Shown: positions 8,798-16,556 of the stretch, in pieces
Layout: each line of letters opens with the position of its first letter
How positions within the stretch are numbered: the stretch's first letter is position 1
Assembly: GCA_965116445.1 (NCBI GenBank)
Contig: OZ220688.1
Span: 2,418,001-2,482,000, forward strand
Reading direction: 5' to 3'
Length of the DNA: 64,000 nt
Source: Multivorans sp965116445
Lineage (GTDB): Bacteria; Acidobacteriota; Thermoanaerobaculia; Multivoradales; Multivoraceae
Program-made: the position numbers and the translations under genes
Notes under the pieces: model-generated
Told to the model about the DNA's origin: nothing
Database searches by the model: none
What the model saw: only the letters and a program-made list of their open reading frames with translations

Positions 8798-8940
8798 CGC
8801 AACCGCAACTCGTCGCCCTCCGCGATCGTCCAGTCGCCGGCGCCATTCTTCGCCTTCTCGAAGTGGTGGACGCCGAAGGGATTCGCGGCGAACAGGCCGT
8901 AGGCGCGGGCGTGCCACCAAGTCGGCCGCCGGCACGAGGA
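8727..8940 (-). pseudogene. Duplicated 3' fragment of a DUF6807 (PmoA-like) gene
   Basis: Read on the minus strand, this encodes WWHARAYGLFAANPFGVHHF, then GAGDWTIAEGDELRLRYRLL and FHDGEVAAERLDGEF. This matches the last ~65 codons of the intact gene at 9783-10874, with many mismatches but long identical DNA runs. It has no start and no upstream part. The nearby intact gene has the same orientation, which suggests a local duplication followed by deletion, or a recombination scar next to the truncated gene at 8402. Confidence 0.8.
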
Positions 8941-8996
8941 TCAGCCGTCCATGAAACCCGGGAGCGACCTGCGGCTCCGCCGTTGCGTTCCGCCGC

Positions 8997-9524
8997 TCAG
9001 CGGGCGCCGCGCCCCAGATCGCGCGCCGGCTGCGGCGAGTCGCCCACCGGCGTGTTGTGCTGCATCGCGATCCGCCACCCGTCGCCGACCCGCGTGTAGG
9101 TCATCGTGTAGCGGCCCTCGTGCACGGTCTGCCGCCCCTGCCCGTCGTAGTTCACCGACAGCGAGTACTCGCCGTAGGCGATCCCCGTGTCGCCGATGAT
9201 CCGGTACTCCTCGTTCCGCGTCTCGAAGCGCGCGTCCGTCGTACCGTTGAAGAAGAGCTGCCAATCGAGCGCGCAGGCTTCCCGGCCCTGTTTGCCCGAC
9301 GTGGGACCGCAGGCATAGAACGACAGCGCATCGTCATGCACGGTGTCGAGGAAACCGTCGAGGTTGCCCGCGTTGAGCGCGGCCACGCCGGTTTCGAACG
9401 CCTGCTTGACAGCCGCGGCGTCGCTCACAACCGAAGCGTCGCCGCCGTCAGGGGCGAACGCCGAACTGCCGGCCGCAACGGAGGCAGCGAGAATTGCGAT
9501 CGAAAGAAGGTGGGCTGGCCGCAT
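8997..9524 (-). CDS. Secreted SnoaL/DUF4440-like (NTF2-fold) protein
   Basis: A 175-residue protein with a signal peptide (MRPAHLLSIAILAASVAAGS) and an NTF2-like domain: AAVKQAFETGVAALNAGNLD near the start, FETRNEEYRIIGDTGIAYGE in the middle and YTMTYTRVGDGWRIAMQHNT at the end. This is the SgcJ/DUF4440 pattern of small cone-shaped domains that bind or isomerise small molecules; the substrate cannot be read from sequence. ATG 9524 is preferred because GGAGAG lies about 8 nt upstream; the frame stays open to 9563. Two related lipoproteins lie at 24112-25159. Confidence 0.82.
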   Translation of the reverse strand: MRPAHLLSIAILAASVAAGSSAFAPDGGDASVVSDAAAVKQAFETGVAALNAGNLDGFLDTVHDDALSFYACGPTSGKQGREACALDWQLFFNGTTDARFETRNEEYRIIGDTGIAYGEYSLSVNYDGQGRQTVHEGRYTMTYTRVGDGWRIAMQHNTPVGDSPQPARDLGRGAR

Positions 9525-9782
9525 AGCGCATCTCTCCAAGTGTCGTTCTCGTTGCACTCTCATGACGCCGGGCCGAACGCCCGAACGGCAGGCAACGCTA
9601 GCACGGGCACGTCCCGCGATCGCGCCGCCGTTTCCGAAGGTCCAGGACCCGAAGTCCTCCAGCCAGACGAAGGAGAAGTTCGTCTCGTCGGAGGTGCGCG
9701 GCTGGGTCGAGTCGACTTGCCGCCCTGCCGCGGAGAAGCCGTTGGGGCGCTTCGACCCCTCCGGACTCCCTGTTGGCCCGCC

Positions 9783-10874
9783 TCAGCCTGCTGGCTTACC
9801 GTAGACCGCGAACTCCGAGTCCAGCCGCTCCGCCGAAACCTCGCCGTCGTGGAACAGCAGGCGATAGCGCAACCGCAACTCTCCACCGGCCGGAATCGTC
9901 CAGTCGCCGGCGCCCTCCTCCGCATTCTCGAAGTGGTGAACGCCGAAGGGGTTTGCGGCGAACAGGCCGTAGGCGCGGGCGTGCCACCAGGTCGGGTGGC
10001 GGAAGTTCCCGGGATGGTCGAAGATCGCGATGCCGACAGGCTCGCCGTCGACCGGGCCGGTGTAGTGGACCCAGGAGGCGCGCTTGCCCCAGACGTCGGC
10101 GCCTTCGACGCCTTCGCTGTTCCGCATCGAGCCGGCGGCCTGTTCGCCCCGGTGACGGAGGGTGGCGGCGACGCGGATGGCCATCGTGCCTTCCTTCGTG
10201 TCGCCGAGAACGACCGCCGCGTCGCCGGCCCTTAGCCTGACGTCGAAGTCGATCGTCCGCCAGGCCAGGCCCGTGTCGAAGGCGCCGGCGCGGAAGGTCA
10301 TCGTCCGTTCCTCACGAAGCATCTCGTCGCCGTCCGGGTCAACCCAGGAGTTCGCGGTGCGCAGCACGCCGGACTCGCCGGACTCCACCGCCAGGATCTT
10401 CCGATGGACGATAGCCGAGCCGTCGCGGCCGTTCCAGATGTCATACCGCTTCGAGCCGTCCGCCAGGCCCACGGCCCCGTGCGCGAACCAGAGGGAACGG
10501 TGGTGCGGATGGTCCCGCTCCTCGCCCTCCGCCTCGGCCATCGGCCAGTTACGGGTCAAGGCCTGGCCGCCGGGGCCGTAGACCGGATAGAGGTACGGCA
10601 AGTGGCCGCCGCCATCCGCCTCGCCGCCGGGGCGATACTCGGTGAAGGGCTCGCCATCGACGGTGACCAGGATGCGGTCGACGCCGCGCTCGCTGAGTTC
10701 GATCGTCGTTGCGGCCTCGTCAGCGCCTGCGGCCAGCGGTCCAGGCAGAGCCAGCAGAAGAGCGAGCAAACCGGCGACTCCCATGGGAAGCCGAGCGCTG
10801 GCGGCTCGCGCCCGATGCGAGCAGGATGCCCGCGTTCCCAGGAACGGACACGACGCCCACGCCGAGTGTTTCAT
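9783..10874 (-). CDS. DUF6807 / PmoA-family secreted protein
   Basis: The 363-residue product carries an N-terminal export signal with a long n-region (hydrophobic core GVAGLLALLLALPGPLAAG) and then a DUF6807 domain. Recognisable features are YLYPVYGPGGQALTRNWPM, the His-rich DHPHHRSLWFAHG typical of this family, FDHPGNFRHPTWWHARAYG and a C-terminal RLRYRLLFHDG. These proteins are often annotated as methane oxygenase PmoA because of an old misnaming; no methane oxidation is implied, and family members are frequently linked to carbohydrate utilisation. Start 10874 has an AGAGG about 9 nt upstream; ATG 10784 would give a more usual signal peptide. It diverges from the cupin gene across 61 bp that must hold both promoters. 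Confidence 0.82.
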   Translation of the reverse strand: MKHSAWASCPFLGTRASCSHRARAASARLPMGVAGLLALLLALPGPLAAGADEAATTIELSERGVDRILVTVDGEPFTEYRPGGEADGGGHLPYLYPVYGPGGQALTRNWPMAEAEGEERDHPHHRSLWFAHGAVGLADGSKRYDIWNGRDGSAIVHRKILAVESGESGVLRTANSWVDPDGDEMLREERTMTFRAGAFDTGLAWRTIDFDVRLRAGDAAVVLGDTKEGTMAIRVAATLRHRGEQAAGSMRNSEGVEGADVWGKRASWVHYTGPVDGEPVGIAIFDHPGNFRHPTWWHARAYGLFAANPFGVHHFENAEEGAGDWTIPAGGELRLRYRLLFHDGEVSAERLDSEFAVYGKPAG

Positions 10875-10935
10875 CACAAGATCCTCTGCCTCTGTTCGCG
10901 TTCCGGGAAGACCACGGCATGGTACCGTTTCGCCC

Positions 10936-11970
10936 GTGAATCCACGGAAATGCTTGGCCGCGCTGGCGGCCATGCTGCTGGTCTCGGTGACGTTCACTTC
11001 CTGCACCACCAGCGAGGCGGAAGCCGAAGCCGACGGCTCGGACGCGGAACCCGTGACGAGGGAGCCCCGGGTGGAAGTCGTCCGCGCCCACCTCTTCGAC
11101 GACGACCCCGAAGGCCAGGCGGCCTTCGGCCGCGTCAAACAGCATTTCGAAGCGGCGAACCCCGGCTACGCAATGACGTTCATGGCCGAAGCCACGGACA
11201 TCGCGGCGGGCGACTCGAACCGGCTCGTCTTCGTCCAGGCGCCGGTCGAGGAAGAGCCCGCCGCGGCCGGGATCCACACCACCGCCGACGCGGGCGGAAC
11301 CGCGCTGCACAAGACAGAGCTCCACATCGGCGACATCGCGGTCCTTCGCCCCGGCGAACGGCTGACGGCCGAACCCGCGATCGCCGCGCTCGTCTTCGAC
11401 GTTCCCGACGTACCGGACGAGAGTGTGCCGGCGGCAATCCGTCCCGACTGGGACCCCGACATCACGGACGTCCCCGGCGGCTGCGCCACGGAAACCGGGG
11501 CCTACCGTCGCATCCTGCTCACCTGGCTCAAGGACAACGGGCCCTACACCTTCCGCGGCCTGAACGCCCACCGGGTGCGGATCACCGACTCGTTCACCCA
11601 CTACCACCCGGCCGACACCGGCTTCGACGAGTTCTACCTGGTCCAGATGAGCAACGACACGGACAAGCTGTTGACCAGCTACCACGCCGAGGCGATCGAG
11701 TCGCCCGGGACGATGACCCCTGAACTTGCCGAGCAGCTCTTCGACGTCCACGACGTGCGCGCCGGCGACCTGATCTACCTGCCGCGCGGCGTGATCCACC
11801 GCGGCCTGGGCGGCGTGCTGGCGCAGGTGATCACGGTGCCGGGCTTCCGCCCGGGCGCCGAAATCGGGGTCGACCATCACCTGCTGGCGATCAACGAGCG
11901 CCTCGGCCTCGAAGGCGAGGATGCTCTCCCCTACAACGTCGAAGCGTCGACACAGCCGATCGTCCGCTAG
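10936..11970 (+). CDS. Bicupin-like lipoprotein
   Basis: The 344-residue product starts at GTG 10936 with a lipoprotein signal (LAALAAMLLVSVTFTSC, Cys23 as lipidation site) and an acidic spacer. Two cupin-like barrels can be made out: one around HKTELHIGDIAVLRPGERL and a second around ITDSFTHYHPADTGFDEFYL with DLIYLPRGVIHRGLGGV. The second has the H-X-H ... E ... H pattern that normally binds a metal. No catalytic family can be named. It ends 21 bp before the GMC oxidoreductase and probably forms an operon with it and the subunit-3 gene, so a role in sugar or sugar-acid oxidation is possible but inferred. Confidence 0.75.
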   Translation: MNPRKCLAALAAMLLVSVTFTSCTTSEAEAEADGSDAEPVTREPRVEVVRAHLFDDDPEGQAAFGRVKQHFEAANPGYAMTFMAEATDIAAGDSNRLVFVQAPVEEEPAAAGIHTTADAGGTALHKTELHIGDIAVLRPGERLTAEPAIAALVFDVPDVPDESVPAAIRPDWDPDITDVPGGCATETGAYRRILLTWLKDNGPYTFRGLNAHRVRITDSFTHYHPADTGFDEFYLVQMSNDTDKLLTSYHAEAIESPGTMTPELAEQLFDVHDVRAGDLIYLPRGVIHRGLGGVLAQVITVPGFRPGAEIGVDHHLLAINERLGLEGEDALPYNVEASTQPIVR

Positions 11971-11991
11971 ATCCTCCGAGGACCTTCCCGC

Positions 11992-13686
11992 ATGAAACAG
12001 ACCTCCGACACGAAGACCTGGGACGCCGTCGTCGTCGGTTCGGGCGCCACCGGCGGCTGGACGGCCAAGGTGATGACCGAGGCCGGCATGGACGTGCTGA
12101 TGCTCGAAGCGGGCCGCGCCTTCGACCCCGAGAACGACTTCCGCGAGCACACCCTGCCGCACGACATGGAACTGCGCGGCCGCCCGGACCCGCGCAACGA
12201 GCTGCTCCAGCGCCGGCACCGCCAGTCGTACTGCTACGCCTGCACCGAGGTCAACGCGGACTTCTTCATCGACGACGTGGACAACCCCTACACGGAGGCC
12301 CCCGGCACCCACTTCAACTGGATCCAGGGCAACGTGGTCGGCGGCCGGTCGATCCTGTGGGCGCGCCAGTCGTACCGAATGAGCGACTACGACTTCAAGG
12401 CGGCCAGCCTGGACGGCTACGGCATGGACTGGCCGATCGGCTACGCGGACATCGCGCCCTACTACGACCGGGTCGAGCGCTACATCGGCGTGAACGGTCG
12501 CAAGGAGGGCCTCGAGATCCTGCCCGACGGCGAGTTCCTGCCGCCGATGGCCTTCACCTGCGGCGAGGCGATGCTGAAGGAAACGCTCTCCTCGAAGTTC
12601 AACCGGCCGATGACGATCGGCCGCAACGCCGTCCTCACCCAGCGTCACAACGGCCGCGACATGTGCCACTACTGCGGGCCCTGCCACTACGGCTGCCGGA
12701 CGAACTCCTACTTCAGCTCGCCGCAGACCACGCTGGTCGACTGCGAGGCGACGGGCCGCTTCACGCTGGTCCCGGACGCGGTCGTGACCCAGGTCGACAT
12801 GGCGGCCGGCGACCTCGCCTCCGGCGTGACCTACATCGACAAGAACACGAACCAGACCCGCGAAGTCAAGGCCGATGTCGTCGTCCTCTGCGCGTCGACC
12901 CTGGCTTCGACCCGCATCCTGCTGAACTCGGCCGAAGGCGGCCTCGCCAACGAGAGCGACTGCCTGGGCCGCTACGTGATGGACCACATCTACGCGACCG
13001 GGGTGCGCGGCGTCCTGGAAGCGCGGGCCGGCGCCCAACAGGAGCGCGCGAACCGGCCGAACGGAATCTACGTCCCGCGCTTCCAGAACCTGAAGGACCC
13101 GGCGACGAAGAACCCGAACTACATCCGCGGCTACGGCTACCAGGGCGGCGAGAACATCACGACCTGGCAACACGGCAACGGCATTGCCGGCTTCGGCGCG
13201 GACTTCAAGCGGATGGTCGAGTCGAGCACCGTCTCGACGATCGGCCTCGGCGGCTTCGGCGAGATCCTGCCGCGGCCCGAGAACCGGGTCACGCTCGACC
13301 CGGAGGTGACCGACAGGTGGGGCGTGCCGGTCCTGCAGATGAACTGCACGCTCGGCAGCAACGAGTACGCGATGGTGCAGGACATCATCGCGGAGGGCGA
13401 GGCCATGCTGGAAGCGCTTGGCTGCACGAACATCACCCGGAACACGGAACCGGCGCCTCTCGGCTCGGGCATCCACGAGGTCGGCACGGCACGCATGGGC
13501 GACGATCCGAAGACCTCGTATCTCAACGAGTACCAGCAGTCCCACACGGTGAAGAACCTGTTCGTGATGGACGGCTCCTGCTACGTGAGCATCGGCTGCG
13601 TCAATCCCACGTTGACCATGATGTCGCTGGCGCTCCGCTCCACCGAGTACCTGATCGACCAACGCAAGCGTGGAGAACTCGCATGA
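11992..13686 (+). CDS. GMC-family FAD-dependent oxidoreductase (large subunit)
   Basis: A 564-residue flavoprotein with the N-terminal dinucleotide fold AVVVGSGATGGWTAKVM and the downstream acidic end LMLEAGR, plus the GMC C-terminal signature HEVGTARMGDDP and GCVNPTLTMMSLAL. A cysteine cluster at 224-235 (MCHYCGPCHYGC) is reminiscent of FAD-dependent sugar dehydrogenases that carry a small Fe-S cluster. The next gene is a gluconate 2-dehydrogenase subunit 3 homologue, the usual partner that carries a Tat signal and helps export the large subunit, which lacks one here. The likely substrate is a sugar or polyol; electrons normally go to a cytochrome c subunit, which is not encoded next to it. 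Confidence 0.9.
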   Translation: MKQTSDTKTWDAVVVGSGATGGWTAKVMTEAGMDVLMLEAGRAFDPENDFREHTLPHDMELRGRPDPRNELLQRRHRQSYCYACTEVNADFFIDDVDNPYTEAPGTHFNWIQGNVVGGRSILWARQSYRMSDYDFKAASLDGYGMDWPIGYADIAPYYDRVERYIGVNGRKEGLEILPDGEFLPPMAFTCGEAMLKETLSSKFNRPMTIGRNAVLTQRHNGRDMCHYCGPCHYGCRTNSYFSSPQTTLVDCEATGRFTLVPDAVVTQVDMAAGDLASGVTYIDKNTNQTREVKADVVVLCASTLASTRILLNSAEGGLANESDCLGRYVMDHIYATGVRGVLEARAGAQQERANRPNGIYVPRFQNLKDPATKNPNYIRGYGYQGGENITTWQHGNGIAGFGADFKRMVESSTVSTIGLGGFGEILPRPENRVTLDPEVTDRWGVPVLQMNCTLGSNEYAMVQDIIAEGEAMLEALGCTNITRNTEPAPLGSGIHEVGTARMGDDPKTSYLNEYQQSHTVKNLFVMDGSCYVSIGCVNPTLTMMSLALRSTEYLIDQRKRGELA

Positions 13687-14300
13687 GCAAGCAGACCACG
13701 AGGACGACGACCGGGACGCCGAAACCGACGAGACGCAACGTCCTCGCGGCCGGCGCCGGCGCGTTCGGCTACGCCACCTTGCAGGCCGAGCCGATTCGCG
13801 CCGCGATTCCCGCCGTGGCCGCCTACCAGGCCGAAGGCGCCGCCTGGACGCCCCGCCTGCTCACGCCCGCCCAGGGCGAACTGCTGGCGACCCTCTGCGA
13901 ACACATCCTGCCCCGCACCGACACCCCCGGCGCCCGCGACGCCTCTGTCCACGAGTTCATCGACCTCGAACTCTCCCTCGCCGACGGCGACGAGCAACTG
14001 GCCGCGCTCGGCGGACTGGACTGGGTCGACCGGCGGGCCACGAGCCTGCACGGCTCACCATTTCTGTCCCTCAGCAACGAGCAGCAGCTCGACCTGCTGC
14101 GCGAGGTCAGCGACGAGCACGAAGACCACCCACCGGAACTCGCCGCCGGCGCCGCCTTCTTCAGTGACATGAAGCGGCGCACCCTGTTCGCGTTCTACAC
14201 CTCGAAGACCGGCCGCACCGAAGCCCTCGGACTCCCGGACCGTGTCCGCGTCGAGCGCTTCCGCGGCTGCCAGCACGAGCCCGGGGAGGGGCACGGGTAG
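13683..14300 (+). CDS. Gluconate 2-dehydrogenase subunit 3 family protein
   Basis: A 205-residue protein beginning with a twin-arginine signal (TRRNVLAAGAGAFGYATLQA). The body matches the subunit-3 family: LLTPAQGELLATLCEHILPR followed by DTPGARDA, an internal EFIDLEL, and C-terminal FFSDMKRRTLFAFYTSKTG ... RFRGC. ATG 13683 overlaps the GMC stop as ATGA, so the two are translationally coupled. In characterised systems the small subunit takes the FAD subunit through the Tat pathway as a complex. No third (cytochrome) subunit follows. Confidence 0.85.
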   Translation: MSKQTTRTTTGTPKPTRRNVLAAGAGAFGYATLQAEPIRAAIPAVAAYQAEGAAWTPRLLTPAQGELLATLCEHILPRTDTPGARDASVHEFIDLELSLADGDEQLAALGGLDWVDRRATSLHGSPFLSLSNEQQLDLLREVSDEHEDHPPELAAGAAFFSDMKRRTLFAFYTSKTGRTEALGLPDRVRVERFRGCQHEPGEGHG

Positions 14301-14355
14301 GGCCTGCGCGGCTCGAGACGCCCGCGTCCGGGCTGACGACCAAGAGGAAGAACAC

Positions 14356-14988
14356 ATGGCAGTACCCGTCATTCCCATCGCCATCGGAGCTGTTGCCACC
14401 GCTGCCTGGGCCGCGTGGAGGTGGAGGCGCAGGAGGAGCCGCTCGAACCACTACAAGAAGACTCAAACGACCTCCCACTCGGCGACGTCTTCGGAGCCTG
14501 CCGACGCACCCCACCGGTCCTCGGGGTCCATGTGGTCGCACGCTTCAACCACGCCATGCAAGTACCACCAGCGATGTCTGATGTTCCAGAAGGACTGGAA
14601 GAACTTGTATGTCGTTCGTCTACGGAAAGAAATCTGGCGTCAGAGTTCGGCCTTCCGCGAACGAAACCGAGGATACGAACCGTCTACGGGTAATCCCTGT
14701 GTCTACGTGGGGTACACCGCACACGATCCGAGCTGCCGTGTCGATCAACTGCACAACGACTACAAGGCCACAGGTAGTCGTTATGTCCAGAGATTCAGTG
14801 ACCACTACCCGCCTTCCGATGCATGCTTGATAACCGCAGACGAGTACAATCCGGAGCGAGCGTTTCAGGACCCAGTACGGGATGATGAGGCTGAACAACT
14901 CAAGGTCGACTTGGCTCAAGAGCTTCAGGCGAAAGGATGGGCTGTTTGGTGGAACGTCAAGGACGTGCCGGGGTACTCGTGGAACTGA
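14356..14988 (+). CDS. Membrane-anchored GIY-YIG-like protein
   Basis: The 210-residue product has one N-terminal hydrophobic segment (MAVPVIPIAIGAVATAAWAA) followed by a basic stop-transfer run (WRWRRRRSRS), a low-complexity linker, then a domain from about residue 85 resembling a GIY-YIG nuclease core: NLYVVRLRKEIW, PCVYVGYTAHDPSCRVDQ, YVQRFSDHYPP, and a C-terminal DEAEQLKVDLAQELQAKGWA. The GIY-YIG signature itself is degenerate (LYVV...VYVG). Start 14356 has AGAGGAAG upstream. The coding sequence is visibly less GC-rich than its neighbours, which suggests acquisition. The N-terminal module recurs in the small gene at 15528. Confidence 0.65.
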   Translation: MAVPVIPIAIGAVATAAWAAWRWRRRRSRSNHYKKTQTTSHSATSSEPADAPHRSSGSMWSHASTTPCKYHQRCLMFQKDWKNLYVVRLRKEIWRQSSAFRERNRGYEPSTGNPCVYVGYTAHDPSCRVDQLHNDYKATGSRYVQRFSDHYPPSDACLITADEYNPERAFQDPVRDDEAEQLKVDLAQELQAKGWAVWWNVKDVPGYSWN

Positions 14989-15153
14989 ACCGCAGAAACC
15001 CGTGTCGCCTTGCCTGCACTGCGCCTCACCCGCCGACCTCGGGCCTGCGGAAAGATCTCCCGAAGTCGATCCTCGATGAGGAACATGAGCGTTCCTCAGA
15101 GCGCGGGAGACACCGCACACGCCGAGTGGTCCGGGTCGGTCGCTCGACGGCAA

Positions 15154-15411
15154 TCACTCCGGCAGACCGCTGTCGCCGTAGAGGAAATCCTGACTCCGGG
15201 CCGCCCCGGCGCCGTCCGTCTCCTTGCGGGCGGCTGCTGCGCGGATGGAGGCGATCACGGCCCGCCGCGCTTCGGGATCGCGCCGCGACCGAGCGGGAAC
15301 CAGAGCGACCGTTGCACGACCATGACGAGTGAGTACCACATCGTGGCCGGCTTCGGCGCGGCGGACAAGTTCGGTCAGCTTGCCCTTGGCCTTGGATACG
15401 GAGATCTGCAT
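15154..15411 (-). CDS. Phd/YefM-family antitoxin (apparently orphan)
   Basis: An 85-residue protein beginning MQISVSKAKGKLTELVRRAE with GHDVVLTRHGRATVALVPAR, the usual Phd/YefM DNA-binding N-terminal half, and a variable C-terminal tail that would bind a toxin. Such antitoxins normally sit directly upstream of a VapC, Doc or RelE toxin. Here the 165 bp downstream hold only a very short frame opening V-I-A-V, reminiscent of a VapC start, that soon degenerates. It therefore looks like an antitoxin left after loss of its toxin, or one acting on a toxin encoded elsewhere. It would repress its own promoter if functional. Confidence 0.75.
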   Translation of the reverse strand: MQISVSKAKGKLTELVRRAEAGHDVVLTRHGRATVALVPARSRRDPEARRAVIASIRAAAARKETDGAGAARSQDFLYGDSGLPE

Positions 15412-15527
15412 GGAATAGACTCAGGCCATCGCATTCAGCCTGCCTACTCTGGACCATCAGGTAGTCCATTGCAACAGAGAAGCGCACTTCCCCCAACTGC
15501 CCAAGACTTCAGCCGGCGGGAGTAGTA

Positions 15528-15722
15528 ATGGCAGTGCCCGTCATTCCTATCGCCATCGGAGTTGGCGGTGTAGCCGCCGTTGTAGGAGCCGCGAAGTGGA
15601 TCCGCGACCGCCGGCGTAGGCGTCGAGCAGCCGGCGGAATCACCCGACGGCACCAGGAGCTGGTCGTGAAGCGCTCGGTTAACAGCCCAACCGGCAACCT
15701 GCCTATAGACTTGAGCCGATGA
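15528..15722 (+). CDS. Small single-pass membrane protein sharing its N-terminus with 14356
   Basis: A 64-residue product starts MAVPVIPIAIGVGGVAAVVG, one membrane-spanning segment, then a strongly basic cluster (RDRRRRRRAAGG) and a short tail. The first 11 residues and most of the first ~33 bases are the same as in the GIY-YIG-like gene 1.2 kb upstream. A GGGAG lies 7-8 nt before the ATG, supporting translation. Function is unknown; it could be a leftover N-terminal anchor whose catalytic domain was lost or a genuine small protein. Confidence 0.5.
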   Translation: MAVPVIPIAIGVGGVAAVVGAAKWIRDRRRRRRAAGGITRRHQELVVKRSVNSPTGNLPIDLSR

Positions 15723-15826
15723 CCCGCGAACGCTACCTTCGGCGCACTCTCTGCGGCCCGCTCGCAGCGCCGATGAAGCTCTTGCTCGGCTGAGAGCATG
15801 TGGAGGAAGGACCCGGTACGGGAGAC

Positions 15827-16147
15827 ATGAACTCCCTCGACGCCGACATCCTCGACGAGATCGTCCGGCGTATCGTGGACGTGGCGCAGCCGGAGAAGAT
15901 CATCCTCTTCGGCTCGGCGGCACGAGGCGAGATGCGGCCACACAGCGACGTGGATCTGCTGGTCGTCAAGGATGGCGAGCGCTCCCTCGACGTCATGAAA
16001 GCGATCTACAGGAACCTGAAGGGTGTCGGAGTCGCCGTCGACGCCCTGGTCGCGACGTCGGAGCATGTGGAGCGGTACCGCAACAGCCATGCCCTAGTCT
16101 TCAAGTCGGCCCTGCAAGATGGACGGACCATCTATGAGGCAGCCTGA
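15827..16147 (+). CDS. mntA: MNT-type nucleotidyltransferase, antitoxin of an MNT-HEPN pair
   Basis: A 106-residue minimal nucleotidyltransferase with the motif GSAARGEMRPHSDVDLLVV, which fits GSX10DXD exactly. In characterised MntA-HepT systems this enzyme AMPylates the HEPN toxin to silence it. I chose ATG 15827 (MNSLDADILDEIV); an in-frame GTG at 15800 would add nine residues. The downstream HEPN gene starts inside this gene (14-nt overlap), the usual arrangement of the module. Confidence 0.85.
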   Translation: MNSLDADILDEIVRRIVDVAQPEKIILFGSAARGEMRPHSDVDLLVVKDGERSLDVMKAIYRNLKGVGVAVDALVATSEHVERYRNSHALVFKSALQDGRTIYEAA

Positions 16148-16556
16148 CGTACTACCCCAGGATGACCCCGAGGAATGGATGGATCACGCCCGGAGCGATC
16201 TCCAGCTGGCGCAGAATCGCCTTCCTGGTCTCCGCCTGGAACACCTTTGCTTCCACGCCCAGCAGGCAGCGGAGAAGGCGGTCAAGGCCCTGATGATCCA
16301 TCGTGGCATCGAGTTTCCGTACGTTCACGACCTGAGCGTCCTCCTGTCCCGGCTTGCCGAAGCGGGAGAGACGATTCCGGATGAGGTGGAGTTGGCGAGC
16401 CAGTTGACGCCGTATGCTGCGGCCACCCGCTATCCCGGCATTGAGGCACGGATGACGGAAGAGGATCACGCGGAGGCCGTCCGCCTCGCCGAGAGTGTGG
16501 TGAACTGGGTGAGGGGGTGCCTTGCGACTTCGAACAAGGAGATCGAACATGTGTGA
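16134..16556 (+). CDS. hepT: HEPN-domain protein, toxin of an MNT-HEPN pair
   Basis: A 140-residue all-helical HEPN protein with the family core CFHAQQAAEKAVKALMIHRG, PYVHDLSVLLSRL and AAATRYPGIE. HEPN toxins are metal-independent RNases with an RX4-6H motif. The only spacing-compatible match is RMTEEDH near residue 114, and I am not sure it aligns with the catalytic position, so activity is open. It overlaps the nucleotidyltransferase gene by 14 nt and is itself overlapped by the dienelactone hydrolase start (ATG 16549), so all three may be cotranscribed. Confidence 0.85.
   Translation: MRQPDVLPQDDPEEWMDHARSDLQLAQNRLPGLRLEHLCFHAQQAAEKAVKALMIHRGIEFPYVHDLSVLLSRLAEAGETIPDEVELASQLTPYAAATRYPGIEARMTEEDHAEAVRLAESVVNWVRGCLATSNKEIEHV

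Noticed and set aside
9783..10874. Particulate methane monooxygenase subunit PmoA
   Set aside because: The DUF6807 family carries this name in annotations, but the sequence has no membrane monooxygenase features and no pmoB or pmoC neighbours.
10720..13662. A 980-codon minus-strand frame across the cupin and GMC genes
   Set aside because: It spans two well-supported genes on the other strand, and its His/Arg/Val-rich translation is typical antisense sequence.
15412..15527. A promoter or small gene upstream of the 64-residue membrane protein
   Set aside because: Apart from a GGGAG ribosome-binding site next to the start, no -35/-10 pair or further open frame could be supported.
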